Shown here in pieces: positions 6,007 through 7,332 of a stretch of 7,332 bases of DNA. The stretch comes from Chloroflexota bacterium (GTDB lineage Bacteria; Chloroflexota; Dehalococcoidia; Dehalococcoidales; JAHJRU01). The DNA lies in contig JAHJRU010000027.1 in the NCBI GenBank assembly GCA_018830745.1, positions 1 through 7,332 on the forward strand. Reading direction: 5' to 3'. The notes beneath the pieces were generated by a model. It made no database searches. It worked only from the letters and a program-made list of their open reading frames with translations, and was not told the origin of the DNA. The number at the start of each line of letters is the position of its first letter. The stretch's first letter is position 1. The translations under genes were made by a program, and so were the position numbers.

Positions 6007-6588
6007 TCATCTGCTGGCTTCCTTTACAATCTTGTATACAACGGGAGTGATGTCACCAGACATATCCACGACATAATGGTTGCGGTTGATTTTCTCTGCG
6101 GTATCCTTCATCTTCTGATAGACCGCCCAATCGGCATCCGATGTTGTCCCTGGCTTACCCTGCCTGGCAGCGAGTCGCTCTCTCACCAGCTCCGGCGGCG
6201 CTTCGACACGCACCAGTACCAGCCTGACATTTAGACGGTCGGCAATGCTATATAGGTGCTCTCGGAACTTTTCCGACAGATTGGTGGCATCCAGAATAAC
6301 GGATACGCCTCGCCGGAGAAGACGCTCGATGAGCAGGTGAATCGCCCGGAAAAGACGGGCGCTCTCCGGCTGGCGGTAACCCGGTGATGGAAAAAGGACT
6401 TTGCGCAGGGTATCGCTTTCTAAAATTATGGAGGGTAACCTTTCAGCCAGTCTGGCACAGAGGTAAGATTTGCCCGTTCCCGGCAAGCCGCTGACCGCAA
6501 TAAAGCTCGGGGAGGCAGCCGGTTCGGGAAGCTTCCCCAGGCTGTCAGCTAGTCGGTCAACATCAGAACGAAGTCGGGTTTCTGGCAT
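6007..6588 (-). CDS. P-loop kinase-like ATP-binding protein (AAA_33 type)
   Basis: A small cytoplasmic P-loop NTPase of the zeta-toxin/polynucleotide-kinase-like group often labelled AAA_33. From ATG 6588 it is 193 aa. Motifs in that numbering are Walker A GLPGTGKS at 34-41, ESDTLRK at 57-63, VILDATN at 97-103 (acidic D100, the Walker B-like strand end), and an arginine-rich lid, VRERLAARQGKPGTTSDAD, at about 135-153. The substrate is unknown; relatives phosphorylate sugars, nucleic-acid ends or small molecules. No antitoxin-like partner is adjacent, which argues against a toxin. I prefer ATG 6588 to the upstream in-frame GTG 6597, because that GTG lies inside the AAGGTG SD that serves ATG 6588 with a 6-nt spacer. 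It is the first gene of an operon with pepA (13-bp gap) and the MBL-fold hydrolase, and is divergent from the DUF763 gene. Confidence 0.9.
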   Translation of the reverse strand: MPETRLRSDVDRLADSLGKLPEPAASPSFIAVSGLPGTGKSYLCARLAERLPSIILESDTLRKVLFPSPGYRQPESARLFRAIHLLIERLLRRGVSVILDATNLSEKFREHLYSIADRLNVRLVLVRVEAPPELVRERLAARQGKPGTTSDADWAVYQKMKDTAEKINRNHYVVDMSGDITPVVYKIVKEASR

Positions 6589-6594
6589 ATAATA

Positions 6595-6600
6595 CACCTT
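6595..6600 (-). promoter_or_regulatory. Ribosome binding site deciding the kinase start
   Basis: AAGGTG on the minus strand lies 6 nt before ATG 6588. It contains the rival GTG codon (6597-6595), which itself has no SD upstream. Confidence 0.7.
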
Positions 6601-6605
6601 GTAAA

Positions 6606-6634
6606 ATTCTACGTTGCATGGCGACTAAAGTCAA
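6606..6634 (-). promoter_or_regulatory. Sigma-70-type promoter of the kinase-pepA-MBL operon
   Basis: On the minus strand TTGACT (complement of 6629-6634) and TAGAAT (complement of 6606-6611) are separated by exactly 17 nt, each matching the consensus at 5 of 6 positions. The expected transcription start, about 7 nt beyond the -10, falls near 6599-6600, at the first bases of the AAGGTG SD. That implies a leader of only about 11-12 nt. Confidence 0.65.
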
Positions 6635-6641
6635 TTGACTT
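6628..6641. promoter_or_regulatory. Perfect 14-bp palindrome holding both divergent -35 boxes
   Basis: AAGTCAATTGACTT is self-complementary over all 14 bases and lies centrally in the 91-bp intergenic region. Each half contributes a TTGACT -35 box, one per strand, directly abutting at the centre. This is seen directly. Whether it is also an operator for a dimeric regulator is inference. Confidence 0.6.
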
Positions 6642-6663
6642 GCCCATCAACAGCACCTAAACT
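6635..6663 (+). promoter_or_regulatory. Candidate promoter of the DUF763 gene
   Basis: TTGACT (6635-6640) is followed after exactly 17 nt by TAAACT (6658-6663), a 4 of 6 match to the -10 consensus. The predicted start near 6670 coincides with the AAGGTG SD at 6670-6675, giving a leader of about 10 nt before the ATG at 6680. The weaker -10 suggests it is less active than the opposite promoter. Confidence 0.5.
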
Positions 6664-6679
6664 GTTCTCAAGGTGAAAT

Positions 6680-7332
6680 ATGTCATCGGCTAATGCTCCC
6701 AGGCGAACCGGCATCGCCAATCTGCCCCTGCATTACGGCAAGGCGCCGCGCTGGCTGTTCCAGCGAATGGTCAAGCTAGCGCGGGAAATCACCATTGTTA
6801 CCGTGTCCGACTTCGGCGCCGAGGAGATGCTGAGACGCCTGTCACACCCTTACTGGTTCCAGGCTTTCGGCTGTATCCTGGGCTTCGACTGGCACTCCAG
6901 CGGTGTTACCACCACACTATGCGGTGCGCTGAAGGAGGGGGTGAAAGGACTGGAGAAAGAACTGGGCTTGTTTGTGGCCGGGGGCAAGGGGGCCACTTCG
7001 CGGAAGACACCATCAGAGATAGAGGTGTGGGGGGACAGGCTCTCACTCGACCCGGCACCGCTGGTTTATGCCAGCCGCATGTCCGCCAAGGTGGACAGCT
7101 CAGCCATCCAGGACGGCTACCAGCTCTACCACCATATTTTTCTGTTTGTGGCTAATGGTTCCTGGGCTGTGGTCCAGCAGGGGATGAACGAAAAGACCCG
7201 CTATGCCCGGCGCTACCACTGGCTGGGTGAGGCGGTCAGCAACTTTGTTAACGAACCGCACTCCGCTATCCTGTCCGATTCCCGCGGGCAGGCGCTGAAC
7301 CTGGTGGCAGTTGAGAGCGACACCGCCCGCAC
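6680..7332 (+). CDS. DUF763 domain protein, partial (C-terminus beyond the window)
   Basis: The reading frame stays open from ATG 6680 to the window end (217 full codons), so the gene is cut by the window and not truncated in nature as far as can be seen. The N-terminus RRTGIANLPLHYGKAPRWLF and the internal FQAFGCILGFDWHSSGVTTT (residues 60-79) followed by LCGALKEG are characteristic of DUF763, a family found in archaea and bacteria without an established function. Other conserved-looking parts are SRKTPSEI (about 110-117), SRMSAKVDSSAIQDGYQLYH (about 134-153) and GMNEKTRYARRYHW (about 172-185). It appears soluble with no signal peptide. AAGGTG lies 4 nt before the ATG. Its divergent neighbour is the kinase operon, with a shared promoter region. 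No function is assigned. Confidence 0.88.
   Translation, partial: MSSANAPRRTGIANLPLHYGKAPRWLFQRMVKLAREITIVTVSDFGAEEMLRRLSHPYWFQAFGCILGFDWHSSGVTTTLCGALKEGVKGLEKELGLFVAGGKGATSRKTPSEIEVWGDRLSLDPAPLVYASRMSAKVDSSAIQDGYQLYHHIFLFVANGSWAVVQQGMNEKTRYARRYHWLGEAVSNFVNEPHSAILSDSRGQALNLVAVESDTAR

Noticed and set aside
5827..6234. Plus-strand 135-codon frame spanning the pepA-kinase junction
   Set aside because: It is antisense to both genes. Its hydrophobic stretch comes from reverse-reading coding sequence and it has no ribosome site.
6007..6588. Zeta-type toxin of a toxin-antitoxin pair
   Set aside because: The P-loop type is similar, but no small antitoxin gene is adjacent. The neighbours are pepA and a divergent DUF763 gene.
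6595..6597. GTG as start of the kinase-like gene
   Set aside because: It lies inside the AAGGTG that serves ATG 6588 and has no SD of its own; the predicted transcription start is only about 2-3 nt upstream.
6919..7155. Plus-strand 78-codon frame near the right end
   Set aside because: It overlaps the DUF763 coding sequence in another frame and is Gly/Arg-rich low-complexity; the DUF763 frame carries clear family motifs.

Overview
The window looks like ordinary bacterial chromosome: mid-GC, densely packed and mostly in same-strand gene strings. Starts are mixed (ATG, GTG, TTG) and usually have Shine-Dalgarno (SD) sites. My impression from the gene content and protein style is an anaerobic bacterium near Chloroflexota class Dehalococcoidia. 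This is inference and could not be tested here.

Left end (1-654, + strand): a 49-codon charged small protein, a broken remnant of a PflX-type radical SAM gene, and an intact acylphosphatase. The remnant keeps only the N-terminal cysteine-rich part, ends at a stop after 55 codons, and has ATC where a start codon would be expected.

Middle (661-3675, - strand; transcription runs from high to low coordinates): mobA, moeA, a DUF362 protein and an unrecognised Cys-containing 138-aa protein, tightly spaced as one operon. MobA and MoeA are late enzymes of molybdenum cofactor synthesis. MoeA inserts molybdenum and MobA adds GMP. The two downstream genes have no established role but share the transcript.

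Right-middle (3820-6588, - strand): a P-loop kinase-like ATPase, leucyl aminopeptidase (pepA) and a UlaG-like metallo-beta-lactamase-fold hydrolase. They are coupled by a 13-bp gap and a 4-bp ATGA overlap. A 144-bp gap separates this group from mobA.

Right end (6680-7332, + strand): the first 217 codons of a DUF763 protein, cut by the window edge. It is divergent from the kinase operon. The 91-bp spacer contains a perfect 14-bp palindrome that supplies a TTGACT -35 box to each strand, each 17 bp from a plausible -10, so the two operons probably share one compact divergent promoter.

No rRNA, tRNA, CRISPR array, insertion sequence or phage gene was seen. No clearly new multi-gene system is evident. 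The points most worth a second look are the shared palindromic promoter, the decayed radical SAM gene, and the DUF362 plus Cys-protein pair attached to the molybdenum cofactor genes.
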